From Tetradesmus obliquus (lineage: Eukaryota; Chlorophyta; Chlorophyceae; Sphaeropleales; Scenedesmaceae), in assembly GCA_030272155.1 (NCBI GenBank), contig CP126193.1, positions 7,812,001-7,876,000 on the forward strand: DNA of 64,000 nt, written 5' to 3'. Positions 38,310-50,596 of this stretch are shown here, piece after piece. The stretch's first letter is position 1. Each line of letters opens with the position of its first letter. The translations under genes were made by a program, and so were the position numbers. The notes beneath the pieces are model-generated. The model searched no databases. It was not told the origin of the DNA and worked only from the letters and a program-made list of their open reading frames with translations.

Positions 38310-40122
38310 AGTGCCTGCTCTCCTGTACTGACTCCTGCCTGGTAGGCCTGGACAGTGCTGAATCCAATAGCTTCTGGAGGGACTGGTACACCGACTGAGT
38401 TGCAGCACAAATACACGAACCGAGCGCTTCGCAGGTGCAAGGTGAGCTATGATGGTGCAACAGCATATGTTACGTTGAGCATGTCAGTTACAACAGGCTG
38501 TCACATGACCAATGAGTTGTTACAGGCTGGCAATGGAACAGCAGACCACACACCATTCAAGAAGCTCAGCAGTTTGAACCACACACCTAACGTCTGACCA
38601 TAAGAGCGGTGATGACAGTGAGGGCCACGGCATTGGTGCACGACCCGAGTACGTCACTTTCTTCTGTCACTGTCGTCCAGTGAGTCCACATTGACAACAT
38701 GCCGTCAAGCGTAATGCCATTGCCGTGCTATTGCGCAGCCTGGGCTGGCATTCGACAGCTTTAGCTGACGTTTCACAACACGGCTACAACTGGAAAACAT
38801 CAGCAAGCACAATGCTGAAAACAGTGCACCTAGCTGCGGCATGATGCTGAAGCACCTGCAGCTGGCCACGACCATACCAATGTTGATGCAACCCTAGCAG
38901 CAACCAATCCCAAACCTTCAACTACATGCATGCAGATGATGATAGTACGTCAAAACTATCGCAGCTGCAGCCGTTGCACTTGGCCAATCCTGTGACCAGC
39001 TGCAGCGTGCTCTGTTGCATGCTGCTGCCACATGCAAGTGCCTGCCGCAACCACATGCACACCGCCCAACTTCAACAGCTACAGAGTACACAAGCTAGCA
39101 GCACTGACACCACTTGCTGTTGTGTCAACACCTTCAAACAAACAAACCCCAAATTCCCTGGACGGCGTGGGCAAGGTCCGACCTTGCTGAGTCATCACGC
39201 ACATGCAACTGCGGTTGAGTTCCAAGACCAGTACAGCCATGTGAGCAGCCGAGCAGTACTGCTGGGCTGGTGTCAACCACCCAAGTGGGCAGCTCCTGCC
39301 AGCAATCAATGAACCAAGCTGCAGCTGCAGCAGCGCAGCGCGTAATGAATGCGGTGGCGCAACAGCAGCCAGCAAGAGAAGGCGGCGCACACGGATGCGG
39401 TGCATACATCAACGCCTCTATGCATTGTTCAGCCAGACACTGCTGATGAGGGTGTTGGCACGCTTCCCAAGCATGCTTTGCTTCAGTCAAGCTCTGGTGC
39501 AGCCTAGGCTGACTGCAGCGGCCCACCAGATGCGCCATATGGCCTGCAGCATACAACATGGACTACCCTTTCTCCGATCTTGCATACTTGTGCAGATGTG
39601 CTGTGCATGGCCACAAGTATGCAAGATGTTGCAACATACAAATCAATGAAACTACGAAGGACAAAACGAGCACGCTTACAGCCAAATAGACGCGGAGAGC
39701 ACCATCAGCGCAATCGCTGAATACTGGTGCGGCCGGGTCAATGTACAGATCACGAGTGCTATGGCGTGCAACACAGCTCTGGTCAGGTGCATCCTCACCT
39801 GAGCTAGAGCAGCCCCTGAGCTAATGATGAAATGATCAAACACATATAAGCCTACCACCTCAGCCAGATGCCAATATGACATGGCAACCACACCTATCAA
39901 GCAAAATATAGCAGCCGCCATTCCGCTGCTGTCATCACACGTTAGCAGCCACCAACAACGCCCACTTGCTGCAGTGCCGCCGCCAAGTCAGCAGACTCTC
40001 ACCAAGCCGCGCATCAAACTCATTCACACCCTCAAGATGGATCCTGCCGCACTACAACAAAAAGACAAATATGAGTCGTGCTGCACGCCTCATCGGCCAA
40101 GCGTGCCATGCTCCTTATATAT
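38310..40122. other. Intergenic, no recognisable gene
   Basis: 1.8 kb between the reductase B start and the stop of the surface-type protein gene, so it includes the reductase B promoter and a 3' UTR. One hydrophobic open frame (minus strand, 39921-39676) has AT-rich codon use unlike the neighbours and is not counted as a gene. Confidence 0.55.
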
Positions 40123-43100
40123 TCACAGCGCTGAGAAGTCGTAATGCAGCTGGAATGGTGAGGGGCCAGCATGTGGCTTCGCACCACCACCTGCTGCTGC
40201 TGCTGCAGCTGCCTCCTCCAACAGCCGGCTGTCGAGAGCGAAGCTGCCGCCAGCACCAGCCGCTCCTGCTGCGGAGGAGCTGCCAACTTGCGCAGATCCC
40301 CCAACACTCCTGAACCTGAGCAAGTCTGACGGGTGCAGGGTTGGCACCCCTGCGGCTGCTCCTGCTGCTCCTGCAGCTTCTGCTGCCAGTGTTGGCGCTA
40401 GCATCGATGCTGCTGCTGGTGCTGAGGAGCTCCTCCACACAGGCACAGGCTGCAGCACTGCTGCCTCAGCGTCAAGGCATCCTGCCGCCCTCACAGGTGC
40501 CTCAGTACATTGCGTGAGTGTGATGCCTGGCGCCTGCTGCTGCTGCTGCTGCCACCAAGCCTGCCGCAGCTGCTGCTGGCTTGCCAAGCTGCTGCTGCAA
40601 GTTGCTGTGCTGGCGCCAGCACAGCTGCCATCGTCAACCCTCCCGCTATACACGCTGCTCATGACACCGCTGCTGCTGCCTTGCATTGCATGGTGCTGCT
40701 GTGCTTCATCAGCTATGCTGATCACACAGCTCCCACCATCCTCACTCCCTTGCGCTCTCTCAACACCATCGCCTGCATCGACATGCAGTGCTGCGTGCGC
40801 TGCAGGCACTACTTCTGTCGCCCTGGCGTTGCTGTTCCTGCTGCTGCTCCTGCTGCTGTGCAAGCTGGACACCGTGCTGCTGGCGCTGCTGCGGCTCAGG
40901 CTGTCCGACATGCTGTCAGGACCCGCCTCAGGGCTGCCAGCCTGGGACTGCCGCAGCCAGTCCCACCGCGCAGCGCTGGACACAGAATCCCTGCAAAGGT
41001 CGCTGCGCAAGTTGCGCGCCAGCGCAGCATCCCCAGCTGCTGCAGCGCCCATGTTGCTGTGGGAGCGCTGCGTCGCGCCCGGCAAGCCCAGCAGCGCTGC
41101 TGCATCGCCGCCAACCAGCGGCGCTGACGGCATCCAGCGCAGCAGCGAGCGCAGCCTGCTGAAGCTGCCCGGCTGCTGCTGCCGCTGATCCAACTCCTGC
41201 CAGGAGTGCTGGACGCTCAGCTGCAGCAGCTGCTGCTGCTGGCTTGCCTGCTGCTGCTGCTCCACGCTGCCCTGCAAGCTCCCGCTCACAGCAGACATCA
41301 GCATCATGCAGCCTGTGCGCTGGCCAGTATCGTCCCAGCCACCAGCCGCCTGAGAAGCTGCCAGCCAAGGTGCAAGCACACCTGGAACGTGTGATGATGG
41401 TGACGTAGCATTGCCTTCGGCCTCCTGCCCGAGTTGAGATGTGTCAGGCAAGACTGGTGCCGGCGAGCCCCTGCTGCTGCTGCTGCTGCGACCAGCGCGC
41501 ACTGCTAACTCCCAGTTCGCGCGAGCAGCTGCCAGCAGTGCGTGCTGCTGCTGCGGCTGTTGCTGTGGATCATCCAGCAGATTTGGTTTCCCGCCTGACT
41601 GCATGCTGAGGCACTCAGTGGCCGCTGCCGGCACTGCAAGGGAGGTGGCTGCACTGCCGCCACTGGCCTGCCCTGCAAGCAGGGGTGGTGCTACAGCTGC
41701 GAGGTTGCTAGGGGTGAGGTTAGATGGCAGGTACTTGAGGTAGCGCTTGCCGATGCCACGGCTGCTCCGTGTACGCTGCAGCAGGCACATGACAGCGCAG
41801 CGCAGCAAGTAAGGCAGTGCATGTGTCAGGCCTAGCAGCAGGAGCTGCCGTCGCTGCATCAGTGACAAGCAGGGCAGCGCAGAAGCCTCTTGTGCGGCAC
41901 CACCATGTGCATTGGCTATGCTGCTGACGTTTACACATTCGCCCTTGCATGTAGGCAGCGCTGCCATACGGTTTATCTGCAAGCTGCTGCTGTTGTCTGC
42001 TACCAACCACTAACAACAGACAGCAGCTAGTAAAAGTATTGCATGGGCTGCCTCCAGCCATGTTCACATCACATACTCACCCTCCGAGCCCTTCGCTCCG
42101 CAGTACTGCCACCCTTGCTACCGCCTGTGCCGTCGGAAGCTTTGTGCGTGTCACTGCTGCTGCCCTTGCCCTGCTGAGCCGTCATCCTCCTGCGCCTCCT
42201 GAACACTGCAACAGCGCCCAGCGCAATGCCCACACCCAGCACAGTGGCAGCCAGCAAACCGCCGACAATGACCCCCATCGACTGGTCTTTCTTCTTCCCT
42301 TGGTTGTGCGCCTGGGAGCTCAGCTCAACCCAGCCGTCTGGGCGGTCCCCAGCCGCGCTGCCTGCTATCACAGGTGGCTGCTGCGGCACACCTTCCTGTG
42401 GCCCTGGTGCTGCACCACTGCCACTGTGGTGGCTGCTGCCGTGCCCAGGCTTCCAAGGAATGAACCAGCCGCTCTCCTTGTTGTATGCGCTGCTGCCTGC
42501 GCCCGAGACTGGCTTGTCATCTTCGTCATGGTCAGCTGCCGGCCTGCCGCTGCTGCCACCAGGCTGCGGCATCACTGCCACCAGCCGTGCAGGCGTGCCC
42601 CTGCCAGTCTGCAGGCCCTGGTCCTCAAGCAGCTGCTGGAAGTCCTGGCTTGCCAGCCAGACATGCGCAGCCGCATACAGGGACTCTGCATCGTGGCCTG
42701 GTGCGGCCCGCACTGCCACAGAGAGCTTGATGTTCAGCGCCACTGGCATCACCACACGCACTGTGAAGCTGGCACGGCCCGTACTGCTGTCGGCTGTGCT
42801 GTTGCTGGCAGTGCTGTTGCTGATCGTGCTGTTGGCTGCTGTGGTGTTGGTGGCCAGCCCAACCAGTGTGCCGGAGGAGGTGTTGCTGGGTGCTGCTGTT
42901 GCTGGACTGCCATCTGGCCCTGCCAATGCAGGCAAGTACCTGGCTGCTAACAGTGCTGCACACGCACTGTCTGCAGCTGTGAAAGCTGTTCCGCGGATGA
43001 ACAGCTCTGGGCACTGCCGCTGCATTGCGTTGGCGATGCGCAGCGACTGGGTAACATCTCCCACCCCTGAGATACTGCCGATTGCTATGACAGCTGCATT

Positions 43101-44079
43101 GCTGCTGGCGTTGCTGCTTGCTGGTGCTGGTCCCATCATGTCTCCAGCAGGCCTCACCAAGTCAACGCCAACCAGCACGCTGGGGCTGCCTGGGCTGCTA
43201 ATGGCTTCCAGGAACTCTGCCATGGCCTGTGAAGCAGTGGGCTGCTGCTGCAGTGTTGGTGCTGGCAGCTGCAGGCCTGTCGCTAGGCTTGCTGACATCT
43301 CCACCTGTACGTTTTGTGCAGGTACGCCCAGCTGCGCTGCTGCAGTGCCTGTCAGGTTGCGCAGGAGATTGTCGGTCCACTCTGCGCTGGTGATGCCACC
43401 TGAAGCGTATGCAAAAAATGGACAGCATAAGAGCAGGGGTGGTGATTTGTCCTGCATGCAGGTGTGCAACATTGGCTGTTGTCGGGCTGGAAAGGCAGGC
43501 ATGCACCTGACCACTTAAAGGTTTGTGTGTTTGCTGAAAAAAGCTAAACACATACTTGCTTTCAAGAACACAGGTGCTGCCAAGTCAGCCACGAAGAGTC
43601 TTCCCACCTGTTTCTGATTGGCGTTGAATCTTGCTGGCTGGCACAGGCAGCACCTTGATTTTCATGAGCAGCAGCTGGTCAGCAATGCCATCTCTGTTGC
43701 TGTCAGTGCCGCTGCTGTTAGCAACCGCAGCTGAGGCGGAGCCTGAGGTAATCAGAAAGCTGTCTTGCGATTTTATGTTGACCTGCTGAGCCGGCTGTGC
43801 GCTGCAGGAGCATTCCTGGAGCTGACGTCTTGCTGCTGAAACAGCATGACCTGGTGCTGATTGCAAGGCGCAGCTGACAATCCTGCCAACCAGACTGCTT
43901 CGGATGGTCTCCGTAAGCTTATTATGACTGGGCCTGGCACTGCTGTCTCCTCTTGAGTTTAAAGCTGTGCTGCTGACGCCCCACTGCAGCATGCCTGCTG
44001 CAGCAAGCTCCGCGCCGCTAAGCAGCACTAGGGCAACGAAGGCCAACAGTAAAAGAACGCTTAAACAACGTGACCTCAT
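40123..44079 (-). CDS. Large single-pass surface-type protein, unknown family
   Basis: I do not recognise a family. Three exons (44079-43608, 43399-42081, 41976-40123) join in phase to 1214 residues. The start MRSRCLSVLLLLAFVALVLL is a clear signal peptide; an in-frame ATG 30 nt upstream is less likely. The presumed extracellular part (to about residue 530) has many N-glycosylation sequons (NSSG, NLTG, NASS, NTTA, NSTI) and a DSNRDGIADQ segment resembling a calcium-binding D-x-[DN]-x-DG loop. A strong TM segment, GVIVGGLLAATVLGVGIALG, is followed by RRRRR. The last 617 residues (single exon) are Ser/Gln/Ala-rich and mostly low complexity, with a hydrophobic patch near their start and a tidy end (FQLHYDFSAL). 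The exon 3 acceptor (CTTGCAG|ATAAAC) is the only nearby one that keeps a long frame. Exon 3 could alternatively be a separate gene. Confidence 0.62.
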
Positions 44080-45106
44080 GGCGTGGCCTCCTCCTTCTTC
44101 AGAAGTCACTGTCGATCCATCCGAGGTTGGCTAGTTGTGATGCTGCTCGGCAAAAGAAAGCAATGTTTTGATACTCCACAAAGCAAGATAACTCAACACA
44201 CTCGAGCTGCAGCACGAATTATCCATACTACCGCTGGCATGCAGGTCAAAGGATAGACTCGGTCAGTTATGACTCAAACGTGGTGCCAGGGTTGCATGGG
44301 GCGCGTCGAATTATGTATTTCTGCATGATGTGGTAAGCATATACTAATTGAATGGGCGAATGCGCCTTCGCGTTGTGAACTAGCAACCCCACGCTGGCTG
44401 CAGTGTGCACAGCCGTTTGTTCGACCGCAGCAAAGCAAACGGCTGCTGAACCGTTACCATGATCTTATAATACATAAGGCTATGCAGCCGTCGCAGGTCA
44501 TATACTGCTACATCACTGCCTGTGACTTGCAGGCTGTGAGGGCAGCACAGCAAGTACTTGCTCTTGCCCAACTAGCCTGCCACCTTCTGCAAAGTGTGCT
44601 GCATGGCTGCTCATGCCTTGCCAGCATGAACAGCAGCACACACGCGCATGTGCAAGTGAGATGTACTTTCTACGCAATGCCCCACTTGCCACGCAAGATC
44701 CGAGACTGCTTCATGCAAGGGGGGCGCAAGGGGGGGGGGGGTGTCTGGCCTCCCCCGCCCCATCATGCAGGTCACTGTAAAGAATTGCAGGAAGAACAAT
44801 ACATTCTGCAATAGCTGCATGCAACATATTGCTGCATATGCCGTCCACAACACAAGAACTGTGCAGCAGTGGCTGCTTCCTGCTGCAATGGTGCAGCTGC
44901 CCTCATGCTGCTGACCTTCGATCAGTCAAGACGGAATGAACACCACTGCTGCGCCAGCACGAGCTGTCCTTCCATTCAACAGCACAGCCCGCATGTGCCC
45001 ATACAGAACTGCCGATGCATAACCCGCTGCAGCAGCTGCTGCTGCTCCCCACCGACGCTGCTGTGCGGCCACATCCCAGCCCCTGCTGCTGCTACCGCTG
45101 CTGCTG
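44080..45106. other. Intergenic region with a poly-G run
   Basis: About 1 kb between the surface-protein start and the UBC12 stop. It contains a G-rich stretch at 44720-44747 followed by C-rich sequence, which could form a hairpin or a G-quadruplex. No gene is seen. Confidence 0.55.
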
Positions 45107-46712
45107 CTAGCACGCACACGGCGGGAAGAACTCGCCGTCAATCTGCGCTCCGTAGTGGATGCTGCGCTGCACGTAGCTCTCAAACTGGCGCTGGTTCTCC
45201 TGGAACTTTGCCGCTGCCTCCTTGTTGAGTGGGTCCTCAGGGTTGGGGTCCTGCAACAAGCCACATCACGCAACATTAACGGTTCCTGCAAAGGCCATGT
45301 CGCTGCTTCTTCCAAAGCCAAGGTGATGCTGCTTGTGAGGCTGTGCACGCCCAACACTGCCACCAATTCAATCCCCGCATTACATAACAGCCAGCAACAT
45401 CTGCACGGCATGTACTGGCACCAGCAGCAGCACCCGCAACAGCACCAGCGCTCACCAGGAACAGGAACTGCAGGCCGTACACCACGCTGCTGATGGACAG
45501 CACGGGCTTCCAGTCTTCCCGCAGGATGTTGAGGCAGATGTTGCCCTCCAGGTCGATGTTGGGGTGGTACACCTGGCAGGATAGCAGCGCATGCGGCCAG
45601 GAGTACAGCAGGGCAGGCGTGGATGAAGCGCATGACCAGCAGACCAGCTACTGCTGGCATGGTATTTTTTGAAGGTGCCGCAGGGTAGCTTTAATATGCA
45701 CTTCTGCTGCTGCAGAAAACCACGCTGGCCGCACAGCCGCCTTTTTTGAGCACAGCACAGGCAACATAGCTGAGACGCGGCAGCCTGCGCTAAGCAGGTT
45801 TTGAGGGCCCACCGCCGCCTGCAGTGCCGCGCACCTTGGTTTTGCACTTGACCTTGGGCGCGTCATATGGGTAGCCTGTGGAAATCACAAAGTCAAACAG
45901 AAAGCGGCCATTCCTGCAAGCAGCAGCAGTAGCAGCAACAGCAGCAGCACATTTACATAAAGTGATTTTGCTGGCAACTGACATTTCCACAGTAGGCTGA
46001 CATGCTGATCCATCGCATGTACTGTATTAATGCGCTGCATACGCCCCGCGATTCGGCCGTCTTGATGGCAGGAGGTATAATGTCTATCAACTCCATTGTC
46101 GGCACAGCGCGCTGCAAATTGTCTTGCATGCCACTGCCTACAGGCTTTTCTGCCAGCAGCACCAGCAATTGCAAAAAAGCAGTCTTGTTACTTGATGCAC
46201 GTGCTCTGTCACTCTTGCAGCTGCCAAACGGCTGCATATATGAGCTTTGATGCCCAGCATACCACACTAGCTGACATGCATGCTGCGCTTGGCTGCTGTT
46301 TTTACAGCAGGCTGCCTCACCTGTAGTACCCCTCATCTGGCTTGATTGTGATTTCAAAGTGCATGGGCTTTTCCCTGCCCTCTGGAAAGGCTATGTTTAT
46401 GTTGCTGGGTAACTGTAGCTCTGTGAGATCTGCGATGGCAAAGCCAAACATTTAAGCATGAACCGGGATTGGACGAGACAGCAGGAGCAGCACCTTCCAG
46501 GGGAGGAGGCAGAGCATGCCTCACCTTTCTGCAGCCGCAGCTCCCCGGCTGACTGCTTCGGCTTGCCTGTGGCCGCTGCTGCTGCTGCCTGCTTCTGCTT
46601 GTCCTGCAAGCGCACGATCGCCAAAGGTGTAAGTCTGGGACTAGGTACGTCAGCTACTGCTGTGGCGGGTATGAGCACGGACTCGAACCTTGACTGAAAA
46701 TAGCTTGATCAT
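45107..46712 (-). CDS. UBC12: NEDD8-conjugating enzyme E2 (UBC12)
   Basis: E2 that receives NEDD8/RUB from the E1 and passes it to cullins, activating cullin-RING ubiquitin ligases. Six exons (46712-46689, 46603-46525, 46429-46321, 45913-45835, 45572-45456, 45250-45107) give 183 residues, the same length as human UBE2M. The N-terminus [13 protein letters not shown] is the UBC12-specific E1-docking extension. Core motifs: [41 protein letters not shown] with catalytic Cys110, and [12 protein letters not shown]. The C-terminus FFPPCAC replaces the usual FxRC ending. Intron 1 has a non-standard donor context (AAG|GTTCGA), but the exon 1 sequence is conserved, so the junction is firm. The Ala-rich insert in exon 2 comes from GCA repeats. 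Confidence 0.96.
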
Positions 46713-47490
46713 CGTTATCTATGTGAAGCAGTAAAGACCACGTATGCTGGTAGCTGGCTCGCAACAGAGTTCGACTCCCCGCGTCTTCAGTTCCTCTGCG
46801 TGCCTAGCTCTCTGATTACACGTCCGCTAGCTCGTTTGCAGCAAATGATATGGAGCAGTACTTTACACGGTGAAGTGGATGTCCATGCAAGACGCGTCAC
46901 TAACACAATTCAGACCCTTGCACCCCAACAACACGGTTAGGGTTGAGGCAGTCTTACTGCTTGATGGCAGGCTAACTCAAGTGCAGGTGGGCACCTGACT
47001 TTTCTACAGACTGCATGCAGGTGCCCCTGTTTTACAAGGCCGGCGACACTCCATCTGCCACTGGCACACAGAGCAGCATCAGCTTTGGGACGCAGTAGCA
47101 TACAAAAGGGCCGGGCATTGTACATGCTGGGCACAGCACATAGGCTGGTGTGCTCATCCTTGCACAGCGTGTCACTTCGTTGAACAACACAGCGTTCCAC
47201 AAAGTGAGGTACACCTCACTGCGGGATCCGCAGTAGCTGGCAATGCACGGCTGATACCATGCCATGGCATGATAGCATAGACTCAACAGGCACATGCATG
47301 GCCCCCACCCGCCACCCATGCAACTGGAAGCTCAGCAACGCATACACGCACGCAACAGCGCGTGGATGCCAGCAACGATCAGTTGCTGGCAGCGTGATCA
47401 GCATTCAACAGCAAGTTGGCAAACATACCCCACACATAGCAGCCAGGAACGCCAGAACGCTTATTCAAATACTCTCCGCCCTCTTGTTCA
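46713..47490. other. Intergenic region, UBC12 promoter
   Basis: 778 bp upstream of UBC12 and downstream of the next gene, both on the minus strand. No TATA element or gene is recognised. Confidence 0.5.
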
Positions 47491-48318
47491 TCACCGCAAC
47501 ATGTGTTGCGTCCCAGGCACCGCCCCCATAGGGTTCACCACCGTGAACCCCAGCGCCATGCGTGCCGTCTGCGCCACGCCCGCCGCCAGGTCAGCCGCCG
47601 CCCGCTTGATCGCGCGCCGCTCCCGGTACACGCTCCAGCCCACCAGGCCTGCCAGCGCCGCGCCGCCCACCACCTCGTACGGCTGCAGCTCCTGCAGGTG
47701 CAGCGCGTGCAGCACGCCCTGCAGCACGAACAGAGGAGGCAGGTGAGGCAGCCGGCAGATGGAGCGCAGGACAAGTAGCAGGCCTGAGCTCAGGCACAGA
47801 GAGGAGCTTCATGCTGGTGGCAGCGGTGACAGCTATGACGAGCACATCTGCATCCAGAAGCAGAAAAAGGCATGCTGCAAACGTTTGAGCTGATTGTATA
47901 GCGCTGCTGTGAGGGCATTAGTTGCATGTATACGCAGCAAGCCCGGCGCACCTGCACAGCAGGCGTAGCCCACAGTTTGCTGCCTGAACTGCTAATCCAC
48001 TCCATCAGCGATTGCTGCTGCTCGTGTTGCTGCTGGTAGCCGGTGTTCACTGCTGCTGTAACGCCACCAGCGCCTGACCCAACAGCAGGATCAGCAGCAG
48101 GGGCGCAATGATGTGGCCCATCGCCAGCAGCACCCCCAGCCGCCTTGCTCCTGCTGCTGCTGCCACTGCTGCTCTGGTCGCGTGCTGCGCTGCTGCTGGC
48201 ACTGTCGATGCTGACGCCAGGCTCCAGGGCACAGCTGCGCGGCTGCACCCCAGCAGCTGCTGCATTGCTGCCGGCTGCAGCACTGCCAGTCACAGCACCT
48301 GCAGCGGCTGATGCAGCA

Positions 48319-48350
<32 letters not shown>

Positions 48351-48500
48351 GATGCCGGCTCCGCCAGGCGCTGCTGCCTCCTCCTCTACAGCATCCAGCA
48401 AGCCAGTGATGGTGCAGAAAGGGTTTTCATCAGCGCCAGCCACTGCTGCAGGAGGCTCTGCTACTGCTGTCTGCTGCTGTTGCCGCTCTTGTGGCATCAA

Positions 48501-48537
<37 letters not shown>

Positions 48538-50274
48538 GACTGGAGTTCTCTGCCGCTGGCTGATGCCTCCGAGCCATTTGCCATACCTTGCAGAGCCCCA
48601 TTGCTGCTGTTGTTGCTGCCGCTGCCGTCATCGCCGTTGTTATTTTGCAGATCAGCATACGGTGGGCTCTGGAAGCCAAGCATCCCGCCTGCTGAGTCAG
48701 CGATGCTGAGGCTGGCAGCAGTGCTGCACATCGCGGTGCCGCAGGGCGCATTGCTGTGTGCATCTGCATCAGCATCTGTGTAGAGCTCCGAGTCTGCACG
48801 AGCTGCTTGATGTGCATCGCTGCCTGCTGCGGGATCTCCTGCGCCGCCGTCTGTTGCTGCTGCTGCGTGTGTGCTGGCCCACGCTGCGAGGTGCTCCTCC
48901 TGCAGCAGGTCCTCGGCTTCATCAACCTCCAGCAGCAGCAGCTGCACAGCACGTATAACAATTGCAAAAAGGGTAAAAAAACTTTCAGATGAAGTCATCA
49001 GCAGCAAGTGATGCTGAAGACGTTGCATGTTCTACATCCCTGTGTGGCATGCTGTGCTCAGTGCCTGCAGACAAGCACACAGAAGGCGGAGATTGCAGGA
49101 ACTCACCAGTTGCAGCATGGAGGGCTCTGGAGCAAACATGCAATGCGCAGGCGCTCCTCTGCCGGACAAACGCATGCGCTTGCACAGCATCGCAGCACAT
49201 GCAGCACAAGCAGCACATGCAGCACACACTGCTATGCCAGCCCCTCACCTCCTGCTGCTCATGCGAGAGCCCTGCACCTCCTGCCTCCAGCCATGCTGCT
49301 GCTGCCATGAAGTCCTGGCACAGCCCTGCCAGCAGCTGCACAGCATACAGCCGAGACAGGGCCATTGCGTCCTCGCGGCTCATGCCTGGCAGAGCAATAA
49401 CAACAGCAGCAGCAGTAGCAGCAGCAACAGCAGCAGCAGCAGCATGAGCACGACAGCTGCTGCTGCTGAAAAGGCAGGACACACACAGCTGCAGCTGCAC
49501 AGTGCACTGCCGGTTCTGCCTGATGTGCGCTGCATTGCACCACAATGCATTGCTACGCTGTGCACTAACTCGTAGTGTGAAAGTCAGCTGCTGGATCAGC
49601 ATGCGAGGGGCATGGTGTGTTGCCACTCCAGACACATCAGCATGGTCGCCCCAAGCAGCAACCCACCCTCTGGCCTGCCCTGCGTTGCTTCCAGGTATGC
49701 GCCAAGTGTGCTGCGTGCTGCCTCTGCCTCCTGAAATTCCACTGCCACCACTCCCCACAGCATAATGGCTGTCAGCGGTAGCTGCTGGATCTGGTGCCCG
49801 CACTGCTGCAGCGTGCCGTGCAGGTCTGTCAGCCTGTAGAATTGCAAGCACGGCACAGGCGCAGCTGCTGTTGACTGCCATTTGCTGTTGAGACATGCAG
49901 AACATGTGTTGGTGCATCCCTTGCTGACACGAACAGTCTCTCTAGTACAGGCGTGATGCGAGCTGTTGTGACGTTTCAAAACAAAACATGCACAGCTGCT
50001 CAACAGGCAAGCTGCTCTGAATTGATGCCTGCCAGCCTGCAGGGCGTGGGATCAAGGCAGCAACAAGACAACAGGCACATATAAGTTACCTTTCAAGTTG
50101 GAAGTCAGCCTGAATCAGCACAGCATAGCCCCGGCCAAGTGCTGCCGGGTCATGTGTGCGCTGCATTGCTGCTGTAGCTGCTTGTTGCGCCTGCTCAAGC
50201 ATGCCGCGCTGTAACTGCTCCTCCGCTTGAACTAAAAGGTCTTCAGCATCAACTCCTGCGTCTGCTGTTGCCAT
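47491..50274 (-). CDS. Tail-anchored helical-repeat protein, possibly APEM9/PEX26-like
   Basis: Five exons (50274-50090, 49833-49667, 49385-49249, 48941-47952, 47718-47491) give 568 residues. Residues 1-163 are alpha-helical repeat in character (AEDLLVQAEEQLQRGMLEQ, LTDLHGTLQQCG, AIMLWGVVAVEFQEAEAA). Residues 164-493 are one exon of low complexity with an 11-Gln run and Ala-rich blocks from CAG/GCA repeats. A hydrophobic segment EVVGGAALAGLVGWSVY (about 508-524) lies near the C-terminus and is followed by a basic stretch (RERRAIKRAA). An N-terminal helical domain plus C-terminal membrane anchor is the layout of plant APEM9, the PEX26 equivalent that recruits the PEX1-PEX6 ATPases to peroxisomes, and the pattern of the first exons resembles it. 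That identity is inference only. The gene is head-to-head with the kinase gene. Confidence 0.65.
48503..48540. repeat. (CTG)n run encoding poly-Gln
   Basis: About 12 CTG units on the + strand, read as CAG in exon 4 of the tail-anchored protein (LQSQQQQ...QELM). A (GCT)n run at 48326-48348 encodes poly-Ala in the same exon. Confidence 0.95.
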
Positions 50275-50596
50275 GATTGCGATGTCAATGCTGACAACAG
50301 CAGAAACTGCAGCTGGCGGGGCTACGGTGTGCTAGGGAGCCAGCGTGAACAGCATGCACTACCATCTGTGCTGATGATCACGAATTGCTAGAGAACAGCA
50401 GCTGATCGAGCTGACGACAACACCAAAGCCCTGGTGGTGTGTCCGTTCAACGGACTCCGTTGTCACCCTATTACGTGCTAGACCACCTCTTGCAGCTGGT
50501 TCCGTTGCAGTACCCACTATTGCTATAATTTGGCACCTTTTACAGCAGTAGTCCAGGTTTTGTTCACCCGCATGGTCCGGCACTGATTTCACTAGG
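50275..50596. promoter_or_regulatory. Divergent intergenic region, APEM9-like / kinase
   Basis: 322 bp between the two start codons, the shortest divergent spacer in the window. TATAATTT at 50524-50531, about 70 bp before the kinase ATG, could be its TATA element. Confidence 0.5.

Noticed and set aside
39676..39921. Hydrophobic 81-residue open frame on the minus strand
   Set aside because: AT-rich third positions unlike every firm exon here, no family match and no partner exon; probably chance.
42226..43518. 430-residue open frame on the + strand
   Set aside because: Antisense shadow of surface-protein exon 2; its composition (Leu/Cys/Ser-rich) mirrors GC-rich coding on the other strand.
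46670..46700. tRNA B-box-like GGTTCGAGTCC on the minus strand
   Set aside because: No T-arm stem or acceptor stem can be formed, and the bases are the UBC12 exon 1/intron 1 junction.
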